Of a DNA stretch of 64,000 bases, positions 52,994-60,625 are shown piece after piece (position 1 is the first letter of the stretch; every line of letters begins with the position of its first letter). Made by a program: the position numbers and the translations under genes. This DNA is from Helicobacter sp. NHP19-003 (GTDB taxonomy: Bacteria; Campylobacterota; Campylobacteria; Campylobacterales; Helicobacteraceae). A model generated the notes under the pieces. The model did not search any database, was not told the DNA's origin, and saw only the letters and a program-made list of their open reading frames with translations. The stretch spans positions 1,178,001-1,242,000 of the forward strand of contig NZ_AP024814.1 of the NCBI RefSeq assembly GCF_019703305.1. The letters are read 5' to 3'.

Positions 52994-55382
52994 CCACCAC
53001 GCATAAAGAGCTTATGCCCATGCCAAAGGCGGCGATTAAGGGGGTGATGGTGCCACACAAAGCGAGAGGGATAAACAGGGCGTTGTAGCATAGGCTGATG
53101 GCGAGATTTTGCTTGATGCATTTGTGCGTGCGTTTTGCCACTTTAAAGGCGACAAGCACCCCCTCTAGGCTGTTGTTTAATAAAATAATGTCGCTGTAAA
53201 GCAGGCTCAAGTCATGCCCCTCGTGCATAGACATAGACACTTGGCTTTTGGCAAGGCTTAAAGCGTCATTCAAGCCATCGCCCACCATCACCACGACTTC
53301 TTTTTGCGCTAGGGCGTTTTGGACATGCTCTAATTTCTCTTGGGGGCTTAGGGGGGCAAAACAGGGCAAGTCTAACTCTTTGGCGGTTTGAAACACGCTG
53401 GGCGTACCATCGCCGCTCAAAATGGCGATTTTTAAGCCCATGCCCTTCAAACCCTGCACCACTTCTAGGGCTTGGGGCTTTAAGCTGGCTTGTAAGGTGA
53501 AACTTGCCTTTAATTCTTTATCCACGCTGTAGGCAAAGTCCGCCTTTAAATCCCCCACAGCCACCCCTTGACGGGCTAAGTAAGCCACAGAGCCCCCGTG
53601 CAAGGCATGCCCCTTGCAACACGCTTTTAGCCCGCCGTTTTCTTGTTGCAAGTTTTCTATGATTGCGGGCTGTGCTTGCTCTTTTAAAAAGGCACATAGG
53701 CTTTTGGCGATGGGGTGCGGGTTGTGCCAGAGCAAGCCTAAAAGTTGCCCTAAATCATAGGGGGCGTGGGTGGTGTTGGTTTGCACCTGTAAAAGGCTCT
53801 TGGTGAGCGTGCCCGTCTTGTCTAAAAATAAAGTGCTTGCCTGAGCTAGACTTTCTAAACTGCGGTGTTTCTTAAACAACACCCCCTTTTTAAAGGCGGC
53901 TTGGCTGCCTAACACCAAAGCAATGGGCGCGGCCAAAGCAAAGGCACAGGGACACGCCACCACCACCACGCCCATCGCCACAAAAAACGCTTGGGTTAGG
54001 CTGGCAAAGATTGCCCAAAAGACAAAGCCAAGCCCGGCTAAGGCGAGCACCACCCCCCCAAAGTAGCGGGCGAGTTTGTCCGCCTGCTCTTGTATGTGGG
54101 GCTTTTCTATGAAGCTTTTTTGCACGAGCTCCACCATTTGGCTTAAAAACGAGGCTTTAAAAGGCGCGCTCGCTTTGTAGGTGAAAGCCCCCGCCACATT
54201 GACACAGCCAGAGAGCACGCTTTGCCCTTTTGCCAAGCGGCTGGGCAAACTCTCCCCATTAAAAGCTTGGGTGCTGACCTCTGCGTTATCACTCTCCAGC
54301 ACGCCATCTAGGGCGACACACTCCCCGGGCAAGACTTCGATCAGTGCCCCCACTTGGATGTCTTGGGGGTCTTTTAACACCCTGTTGGTTTCTGTATTTT
54401 CTTGCTCTAACACCGCCACTTGCAAGGGCAGGGCACTTTGTAGGCGATCTAAAAGGGCGTTTGCTCTGTAGGTGGCCTTGAGCTCTAAGAATTTAGAGAT
54501 ATAGACTAAGGTTACAAGCATGCTCACCGACTCAAAGTAGGGGCGTGCCCCGCTAAAGGCAGCCCAAATGGAGTAAAAATACACTCCTAAAGCCCCCACG
54601 CTCACGCTTAAATCCATGCCCACCACGCCATGTTTTAAGCCGTAAAACGCCCCCTTTAAAAATACCGCCCCCGTGATGCCAAGCGCAAGCGAGGACAGCA
54701 TCCACGATGCCATGTGGAGCTTAAACGCCATGTTCGCATCCATGCCTGAAAAATAACCGGCATAGTCGGCAATGGCGATGAACATGATGTTCATGCTCGC
54801 AAACACCCCCACCACAAGGGCGATAAACGCCTTTTCTTGTTGCTTTTTGGCGTGGTTGTCTTGCACTTTAGGGTCATAGACTTGGGCTTTGTAGCCCACC
54901 GATGCCACCATGTCTAAAATCGTGGCGATGTCGATCTCTTGGGGGTTAAAACGCACAAACGCCCGCTGTGTGGTGTAATTGGTCTGCACGCCACAAACGC
55001 CCTTTTGTTTCAACAGCACATGCTCAATGAGCCACACACAAGCGGCACAATGGATGTTTTCTAGCAATAACGCCACTTCCAACAGCCCGTTTTCTAGGGG
55101 GGTGGTGAATTTGTCTAAAAAGGCTTGGGAGCTGTAATGCTCTTTGGCGTGGGCTTGGGTGGGGGTGATGGGGGCTAGGGGCTTTGTGCCCAGTTTGTCA
55201 TAAAAACTCTCCAGTTGTAAGGCGTGCAAGAGTGTATAAACTTGTTTGCACCCTTCGCAGCAAAAGAGCAGGGGGGGGCTGTCTTTTTGCTCTAAAATGA
55301 TGGGCGTGCCCTTGCATGGCAATTTGCAATGGGTGCAATTAGGCAAGGGAAGCCTTGATGCTGTGGGTTTTGAATTTTTCAT
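52968..55382 (-). CDS. fixI: FixI/CcoI copper-translocating P-type ATPase
   Basis: An 804-residue P1B ATPase. The N-terminus has the CcoI-type cysteine module (CTHCKLPC, CCEGCKQ), then a heavy-metal domain with CAACVWLIEHVL, eight helices including the CPC metal site (ACPCAFALAAPIAL), the phosphorylation site FLDKTGTLT and the hinge VGDGLNDALSL. FixI supplies copper for assembly of the cbb3-type cytochrome oxidase rather than detoxification. HP1503 has the same neighbours. Its start overlaps the methyltransferase gene by 44 bp. Confidence 0.93.
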   Translation of the reverse strand: MKNSKPTASRLPLPNCTHCKLPCKGTPIILEQKDSPPLLFCCEGCKQVYTLLHALQLESFYDKLGTKPLAPITPTQAHAKEHYSSQAFLDKFTTPLENGLLEVALLLENIHCAACVWLIEHVLLKQKGVCGVQTNYTTQRAFVRFNPQEIDIATILDMVASVGYKAQVYDPKVQDNHAKKQQEKAFIALVVGVFASMNIMFIAIADYAGYFSGMDANMAFKLHMASWMLSSLALGITGAVFLKGAFYGLKHGVVGMDLSVSVGALGVYFYSIWAAFSGARPYFESVSMLVTLVYISKFLELKATYRANALLDRLQSALPLQVAVLEQENTETNRVLKDPQDIQVGALIEVLPGECVALDGVLESDNAEVSTQAFNGESLPSRLAKGQSVLSGCVNVAGAFTYKASAPFKASFLSQMVELVQKSFIEKPHIQEQADKLARYFGGVVLALAGLGFVFWAIFASLTQAFFVAMGVVVVACPCAFALAAPIALVLGSQAAFKKGVLFKKHRSLESLAQASTLFLDKTGTLTKSLLQVQTNTTHAPYDLGQLLGLLWHNPHPIAKSLCAFLKEQAQPAIIENLQQENGGLKACCKGHALHGGSVAYLARQGVAVGDLKADFAYSVDKELKASFTLQASLKPQALEVVQGLKGMGLKIAILSGDGTPSVFQTAKELDLPCFAPLSPQEKLEHVQNALAQKEVVVMVGDGLNDALSLAKSQVSMSMHEGHDLSLLYSDIILLNNSLEGVLVAFKVAKRTHKCIKQNLAISLCYNALFIPLALCGTITPLIAAFGMGISSLCVVANSFRLRF

Positions 55383-56055
55383 AAATCGCCGCCACTTCGG
55401 GGGTGTTGTCTTGCTGGGCTTTAGAGTTGTGGGTGATTAAAGGGGGGGCGATTGTTAAAAGGCTTTTTGCCCCCTTTCTAGCGGCACACAGGACTAAACT
55501 CGCCTTGTGGGTGTAAAAGGGATGGACGAAGCGTAAAAGCGTGGGCTTGAGTTTGGCTTTTTGCAGGGCATTTAATAGGCTGTCTGTCAAGCTGGCGTGG
55601 TAGCAAAGCACAAAATAGCCCTGTGGTTTTAAGAGTTGCCCCGCTTTAATACAAAACTCCAGCAAGGGCAAATAGCTTTGGTTGGTGGCTTGGGCTTTTT
55701 GGCTAAAAGGGCTTTTTAGGCTGTTTGTGGGGTAGTAGGGGGGGTTTGAGAGCAGTACGCCATAAGAATTAGGCTCTAGGGGGCAGGTTAAAAAGTCGCT
55801 GTGGTGCACTTTGGCATTAGGGGCGTTTTGACAATTTAAGGTGGCAAAATACGCCATTTCAGCGTCAATTTCTACCAAGTCTAGCGGGTTGTTAAACTCT
55901 CTAGCACAGAGCAAGCCCACCACACCACAGCCTGCCCCGATGTCTAAGAGTTTATCGCCTTTTTTGATGAAAGGCGTGGCAAAGTGAGCCAAAAACAAGC
56001 TTGTGCTGTTGTAGGCATAACCCTTTAGAGGCTGGTAAAATCTCATGCCAGCCAC
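55339..56055 (-). CDS. TrmN6-like N6-adenine methyltransferase
   Basis: A 238-residue SAM methyltransferase. Motif I is LLDIGAGCGVVGLLCA (about 36-51) and the catalytic NPPYY is at about residue 113, the pattern of amino methyltransferases acting on adenine or glutamine. The closest functional family by layout is tRNA1(Val) A37 N6-methyltransferase. It corresponds in position to HP1504. It overlaps ribD by 13 bp and fixI by 44 bp. A protein-methylating role cannot be excluded. Confidence 0.8.
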   Translation of the reverse strand: MAGMRFYQPLKGYAYNSTSLFLAHFATPFIKKGDKLLDIGAGCGVVGLLCAREFNNPLDLVEIDAEMAYFATLNCQNAPNAKVHHSDFLTCPLEPNSYGVLLSNPPYYPTNSLKSPFSQKAQATNQSYLPLLEFCIKAGQLLKPQGYFVLCYHASLTDSLLNALQKAKLKPTLLRFVHPFYTHKASLVLCAARKGAKSLLTIAPPLITHNSKAQQDNTPEVAAIYEKFKTHSIKASLA

Positions 56056-57080
56056 GCTAAAATGTCCTGCCCTAAGATTTGGCTATGCAAAGGCAAAAAG
56101 CGTTTGCGTAAAGTCTTAAGGCTTTTGTTGCGTGGGTGGGTGGCATGCCCGGCTTGCAAACTAGCGCTTGTGTGGATTAGGAGCATGTCTATGTGCTCTT
56201 GCAAGCTTGCCAACAAACCCCACCCCCCCTCAAGGACATTAAAGCCCGTATCTAGGGGGAGTTGCTTAACTTCGTGGCAAATTTGCACCTTGCGCCCCTT
56301 GATGCTAAAAAGGGGGATGGTGGACTCAAAGGGGGTTTTATCTCTGGTTAAAATGGCGACATGGCACAAGCCCTCATAGGGTGGGGTGGCAAAACGGGTG
56401 TTTAAAGTGGGGCGATCGGTGCGGACACTCTTGCCCGAGATGATTAGATGGTCGGCGATGGTGCGTTGGTTGTGGGTGAAGTTTTGGCTCTCTTGTCCTG
56501 AGATTTTGCCTAAATAGTCCCCATCTAAACGCATGGCGATTTTAAAAAGATTAAATGCCCCCTTGCTCTCTAGGCATGTAAAGGGGGCAAGTAGGTCTAT
56601 GCAAGCTTGCTCTAGCACCCCGCTTAAAACTTCTATGCCTGCTTTTTTTAAACGATCGCCCCCCCCCTTAGCTTTCGTGCTTGGCTCTAGCGCGCCGATC
56701 ACCACCTTTTTAGGGCGTAGTTGCTCTAAAAGGGCGGCGCATGGGGGGGTTTTGCCAAAGTGGTTGCACGGCTCTAAAGTAACAACAAGGGTGCAATCTT
56801 TAAATAGATCGCTGTGGTTTTGGGCTAGAAAGTGGTAGTTGCTCTCTTTGTCTAGGGGGTCTATGTGCTTGGGGTAGGGCGTGGGGCTTAGGGCATTGAA
56901 GGCTTGCCTTAAAGCCAAGACTTCAGCATGCGGGGTGTGGGCTTTGGTGTGCACCTGCAGGGCTAAAACTTCGTGGTTACCACTCAGCACGGCACACGCC
57001 ACGCTAGGGTTAGGCAAAGCTAGGGTTTGGCTCTGCCATGCGCGATCGACACAAGCACGCATGATCATTTCAAAGAGCAT
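56043..57080 (-). CDS. ribD: RibD, bifunctional riboflavin deaminase/reductase
   Basis: A 345-residue two-domain enzyme: an N-terminal zinc deaminase (HTPHAEVLAL at about 48-57, CTLVVTLEPCNHFGKTPPC at about 100) and a C-terminal reductase domain (FKIAMRLDGDYL, ISGKSVRTDRPTLNTR). Together they perform the second and third steps of riboflavin synthesis. The glycines of KAKGGGDRL are encoded by nine consecutive G (56659-56667 on the plus strand), in frame here. It starts directly after the gltS stop. Confidence 0.93.
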   Translation of the reverse strand: MLFEMIMRACVDRAWQSQTLALPNPSVACAVLSGNHEVLALQVHTKAHTPHAEVLALRQAFNALSPTPYPKHIDPLDKESNYHFLAQNHSDLFKDCTLVVTLEPCNHFGKTPPCAALLEQLRPKKVVIGALEPSTKAKGGGDRLKKAGIEVLSGVLEQACIDLLAPFTCLESKGAFNLFKIAMRLDGDYLGKISGQESQNFTHNQRTIADHLIISGKSVRTDRPTLNTRFATPPYEGLCHVAILTRDKTPFESTIPLFSIKGRKVQICHEVKQLPLDTGFNVLEGGWGLLASLQEHIDMLLIHTSASLQAGHATHPRNKSLKTLRKRFLPLHSQILGQDILAWLA

Positions 57081-58325
57081 TTAGTAGTGGAAGGGTAGGG
57101 CTAAAAACCCTTTGATCGTCAAGGCGTTGATGATGTCCACGAAAAACGCCCCCACTAAGGGTACGACAATGAAGGCGACATGGCTTGGTCCGTAGTGGTT
57201 GGTGATGGTTTGCATGTTCACCATCGCCGTGGGCGTAGCACCCAGCCCAAAGCCACAATGCCCGGCACTTAAAACCGCTGCATCATAACTCTTGCCGCAC
57301 ACCCGAAAGGTTACAAACACACTATAAAGGATCATGACAACCACTTGCACGCTTAAAATAATGGCAATGGGCAGGGCGAGATTGACAAGCTCCATTAAGT
57401 TGATGCTCATGAGGGCAAAGGCTAAGAATAGGCTAAGGCTCACATTGCCGATCACGCCGATTTCTCTGTCAAAAACTTTGTGGATTTTGCTGTAAGTGGA
57501 GATGTTTCTTAAGAGCACGCCCACAAACAAGCACCACACAAAGGTCGGCAAAGTGGGGAGCGCAAAGCCTAGCAAATGGGCGGATTTGGCGTGGTTGGCG
57601 ATGAAAGTCCCCACGAGTAGGGCGATGCTGACTAAAGCTAAACTCTCAATGAAACTATTTGCCGTGATTAAGCGTTCTTGTTTGGGGGTTTCAAAGACAA
57701 ACATGGGTCCGTGCTCTCTTTTCTCTTTGTCTTGTGCGCTGGGCTCTAGTTTGTGCCGTTTAATCAAATAACGCGCCACGGGTCCGCCGATAATTCCCCC
57801 ACTCACTAGCCCAAAAGTGGCACACACGATCGACACCTCTAAGCTTTGGGGGAAGTTGTAGGGGGCTTGGGAGAAAGTTGCAGACCATGCTGCACTCGTG
57901 CCATGCCCGCCTGTAAGCGAGATTGACCCGCCAAGCAGACCCATTAGGGGATTCACGCCAATTAGGCTTGCTACCACAACACCGACTAAATTTTGCAAAA
58001 CAACAAAGACCCCCACGGCAATCAAAAATAGCCCCAGCATTTTCCCCCCTTTTTTCAGAGAGGCAAAGTCGGCACTCAAACCTATGGTGATGAAGAAGGT
58101 CAGCATTAAAGGCTCTTTAAGGCTGGAGTCCAACACGAGCTTGAAGTTGTAGAAATGGTGGGCGAGCATGATCGCAAAGGCGACAATCACTCCCCCCACA
58201 ACGGGTTCGGGGATGTCGTAGTCTTTAAGAAACCTCACATGGCGGATCACAAACCGCCCCAAGAGCAACACCCCGACCATACAAACTAAAGTGCCATAAA
58301 CATTTAAACTGATCAACTTCGCCAC
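57081..58325 (-). CDS. gltS: GltS, sodium/glutamate symporter
   Basis: A 414-residue inner membrane transporter with about ten hydrophobic helices in two inverted halves. Family segments: GGVIVAFAIMLAHHF, GLLGGSISLTGGHGTSAAW and the second GGHG-like LSAGHCGFGLGATPTAMVNM. It imports glutamate with sodium. It corresponds to HP1506 and heads the gltS-ribD-methyltransferase-fixI operon; AGGAAG precedes the ATG. Confidence 0.95.
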   Translation of the reverse strand: MAKLISLNVYGTLVCMVGVLLLGRFVIRHVRFLKDYDIPEPVVGGVIVAFAIMLAHHFYNFKLVLDSSLKEPLMLTFFITIGLSADFASLKKGGKMLGLFLIAVGVFVVLQNLVGVVVASLIGVNPLMGLLGGSISLTGGHGTSAAWSATFSQAPYNFPQSLEVSIVCATFGLVSGGIIGGPVARYLIKRHKLEPSAQDKEKREHGPMFVFETPKQERLITANSFIESLALVSIALLVGTFIANHAKSAHLLGFALPTLPTFVWCLFVGVLLRNISTYSKIHKVFDREIGVIGNVSLSLFLAFALMSINLMELVNLALPIAIILSVQVVVMILYSVFVTFRVCGKSYDAAVLSAGHCGFGLGATPTAMVNMQTITNHYGPSHVAFIVVPLVGAFFVDIINALTIKGFLALPFHY

Positions 58326-58366
58326 TGCGCTTCCTATCGTTTAATCAAAGGGTAAAATATAACTTG

Positions 58367-58372
58367 TATAAT
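58367..58372 (+). promoter_or_regulatory. -10 box of the carboxynorspermidine synthase-like gene
   Basis: TATAAT with a TG just before it, 38 nt upstream of the ATG at 58410; AAAGGGA is the ribosome site. The divergent gltS promoter must lie in the same 84 bp. Confidence 0.55.
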
Positions 58373-58409
58373 AGCACATTCGTAAACCTAATTTTGACAA
58401 AGGGATAGA

Positions 58410-59621
58410 ATGCTCACAGTCTTGCAAATTGGAGCTGGGGGAGTGGGGCGAGTGGTTGCGCACAAACTCGCCCAAAACCGCCACTTATTTGAAAGGGTGG
58501 TACTAGCTAGCCGCACCCTGTCTAAATGCCAAGCCATTGCCAACAGCGTAAAGGCTAAGGGGCTGGGCGAAATCATTTGCGAGCAAGTGGATGCGGACAG
58601 TGTGCAAGAAGTCGTGGCGTTGATTGAAAAATACAAACCCAAAGTGGTGTTAAACATCGCCCTGCCTTACCAAGATTTGACCATCATGCAAGCATGCCTA
58701 CAAACCAAGACGAACTACTTAGACACCGCTAACTACGAACACCCCGACCTCGCTAAATTTGAATACAAAGAACAATGGGTATTTGACAAGGCGTATAAAG
58801 ATGCGCAGATTTTTGCACTCTTGGGCAGTGGTTTTGACCCGGGGGTTACCAATGTCTTTTGTGCCTATGCCCAAAAACACCATTTTGACGAAATATATAA
58901 TATTGACATTTTAGACTGCAACGCAGGCGCGCACCCCTACCCCTTTGCGACCAACTTCAACCCCGAAATCAATCTAAGAGAAGTGAGTGCTAAGGGGCGT
59001 TACTACGAAAACGGGGCATGGGTGGAGACCGCCCCCCTAGAGATCAAACAAACATGGGCGTACCCTGAAATTGGCGAAAGAGCCTCTTATTTGCTCTACC
59101 ACGAAGAGCTAGAGTCCTTAGTCAAGCACATTAAAGGCTTAAAACGAATCCGCTTTTTCATGACTTTCTCGGACGACTACCTTAACCATATGCGTTGTTT
59201 GGGTAATGTGGGGATGCTGGGCATTGAACCCATAGAAGTGCCCTTAGCCGATGGCAAAACGGGTAAGGTCGTGCCGATTCAAATCTTAAAACAGCTCTTG
59301 CCCGATCCGGCAAGTTTGGCGGGCAAAACCACGGGCAAGACCAATATCGGATGTTACATCCACGGTACAAAAAACAAGCAAGAAAAACGGCTTTACATTT
59401 ACAATGTCTGCGACCACCAAAAATGTTATGAAGAAGTCGGCGCACAAGCCATCAGCTACACTACGGGTGTGCCTGCCGTTGTGGGGGCAATGATGATTTG
59501 TAAGGGCATTTGGGGGGGTGAAAACTCTAAGGGCGTGTTTAACCTAGAGCAACTCGATCCCGACCCCTTTTTAGAAGAACTTGCCAAACAAGGGCTAAAA
59601 ACCGAGGTGATCGAACGCTAG
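58410..59621 (+). CDS. Carboxynorspermidine synthase / saccharopine dehydrogenase family protein
   Basis: A 403-residue NAD(P)-dependent enzyme. The Rossmann motif QIGAGGVGRVVAHKLAQ is at the N-terminus, followed by ASRTLSKCQ. The body (LNIALPYQDLTIMQACLQ, YLDTANYEHP, GFDPGVTNVFCAYAQ, ATNFNPEINLREVS) matches the Campylobacter enzyme that condenses aspartate semialdehyde with a diamine in the alternative spermidine route. True saccharopine dehydrogenase activity is unlikely in this group. The partner decarboxylase nspC is not in the window. Confidence 0.82.
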   Translation: MLTVLQIGAGGVGRVVAHKLAQNRHLFERVVLASRTLSKCQAIANSVKAKGLGEIICEQVDADSVQEVVALIEKYKPKVVLNIALPYQDLTIMQACLQTKTNYLDTANYEHPDLAKFEYKEQWVFDKAYKDAQIFALLGSGFDPGVTNVFCAYAQKHHFDEIYNIDILDCNAGAHPYPFATNFNPEINLREVSAKGRYYENGAWVETAPLEIKQTWAYPEIGERASYLLYHEELESLVKHIKGLKRIRFFMTFSDDYLNHMRCLGNVGMLGIEPIEVPLADGKTGKVVPIQILKQLLPDPASLAGKTTGKTNIGCYIHGTKNKQEKRLYIYNVCDHQKCYEEVGAQAISYTTGVPAVVGAMMICKGIWGGENSKGVFNLEQLDPDPFLEELAKQGLKTEVIER

Positions 59622-59670
59622 GCCTGCAAGCCAGCCCCATTTAGATACAATAGGCGCAAATTTTTAAAGG

Positions 59671-59958
59671 GGTTAGAAATAGCAAGACAAAATCTATAAA
59701 ATTCTACAAAATAAAATACTATAAGTTTTTTATAGGTTTATTCTTGCCACAAAAGCCCGAAATTTTGCTAAAAAATAGGCGTTGCCTTTAGTAGGTAGAG
59801 TTCCTACCGAATTAACGCCTACGGACATGCGAAAAGCCAAACACTCGAAAACCAAGAGCGTGGCAGGCATGGTTGAACTAGGAATACAGCAGAAATTCTA
59901 GCTTTGTAGAATTTTACAAAGTTTTATAGGATTTTATAGGTCTGTAAGAACGGTCTGC
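59671..59958 (+). mobile_element. MITE-like repeat element with terminal inverted repeats, copy 2
   Basis: 288 bp, about 98% identical to the reverse complement of copy 1. Inverted repeats CTATAAAATTCTACAAAA (59694-59711) and TTTTATAGGATTTTATAG (59922-59939) bound the core. Internal pairing: CTATAA/TTATAG (59719-59735), TGCCAC/GTGGCA (59745-59750 with 59860-59865), TAGGCGTT/AACGCCTA (59776-59783 with 59814-59821) enclosing GTAGG/CCTAC, and CTTTGTA/TACAAAG (59902-59921). No open frame of note. It follows the spermidine gene by 50 bp and precedes an ATPase relic. Confidence 0.8.
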
Positions 59959-60172
59959 CTTTTGGCAAAAGAAGTGAGCGAGGGTTGATCGGTTGTCCAC
60001 ACCAAGCACCGCCAGCGCGCGAGGGGAATGAGCCAAAATCACCGAGATTTTAGCCAATCAAAGAAACGCCCTAGCTTTGAGGCATGGCCAAAAAGCGCGT
60101 AAGCGGACATTGAAGGGCTAAAGCCCCAGAGTAAAATGGCTAGAGAACTTAACAACAGAGCGAAAGCCAAGG
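59959..60172. other. Non-coding stretch after repeat copy 2
   Basis: About 210 bp of mixed composition with no supported gene or clear signal. It leads into the ATPase relic and may be part of the same decayed insertion. Confidence 0.35.
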
Positions 60173-60415
60173 GTGGGCATCGCCCTCTTTGGCAAAACCA
60201 ATGCGGGCAAATCCGCGCTCATTGAGGCGTTGTACCTTTTTTCAAAGAGCCCAGCAAAAAATGAGAACAGCGGTTATTTAGAGAAACAGAGAGCCTCTAG
60301 TAAAAATTTTACGATGCAATTTTGGGGTATTTTGTGGCGTGTTTGGGGGTTTTTGAGGGCTATTGTGTCCGCGTTTTACTTGGGGCGTGTTATAAGCAAA
60401 ATCGCCTTATTTTGA
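60173..60415 (+). pseudogene. Remnant of an AAA-type ATPase (N-terminal P-loop only)
   Basis: The frame reads VGIALFGKTNAGKSALIEAL then YLFSKSPAKN, a textbook Walker A with its following helix as found in AAA_15/RecF-like ATPases. Similarity then fades into a basic/aromatic tail and a stop at codon 81. Such ATPases are normally over 350 residues and start with a few residues before the loop, so only a fragment survives. It lies between repeat copy 2 and tkt, where H. pylori has nothing comparable next to tkt. Possibly the last trace of a defence-type ATPase gene. Confidence 0.5.
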
Positions 60416-60419
60416 CACT

Positions 60420-60449
60420 ATGCCCGAATGTGTGCTATATTACGGGCAT
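60420..60449 (+). terminator. Inverted repeat upstream of tkt
   Basis: ATGCCCG (60420-60426) and CGGGCAT (60443-60449) pair around a 16 nt loop and are followed by TTTT. It could be a terminator left by the lost gene upstream or an operator; the loop contains TGCTATATT, which resembles an extended -10 box. Confidence 0.35.
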
Positions 60450-60564
60450 TTTGTGTTCTTTGATTTGCCATTGTTCTTATCCTAAGTGGCCTTGAGTTGT
60501 GCGCTTATTTTGGTGTTCCCTAAATGGGACTTTCTTAAGGCTTGTTTGTGGGGGTTAAAGCCCC

Positions 60565-60570
60565 TATACT
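60565..60570 (+). promoter_or_regulatory. -10 box of tkt
   Basis: TATACT about 55 nt upstream of the tkt ATG at 60626; AAAGG serves as ribosome site. Confidence 0.4.
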
Positions 60571-60625
60571 AGGGTTTGTTATGGCTACATGGTGATTACC
60601 CCTTTATTCCCACAAAAGGCATTTT

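Noticed and set aside
59671-59958. IS200/IS605 end or TnpB guide RNA
   Set aside because: Those elements lack terminal inverted repeats, and no tnpA or tnpB trace is present near any copy.
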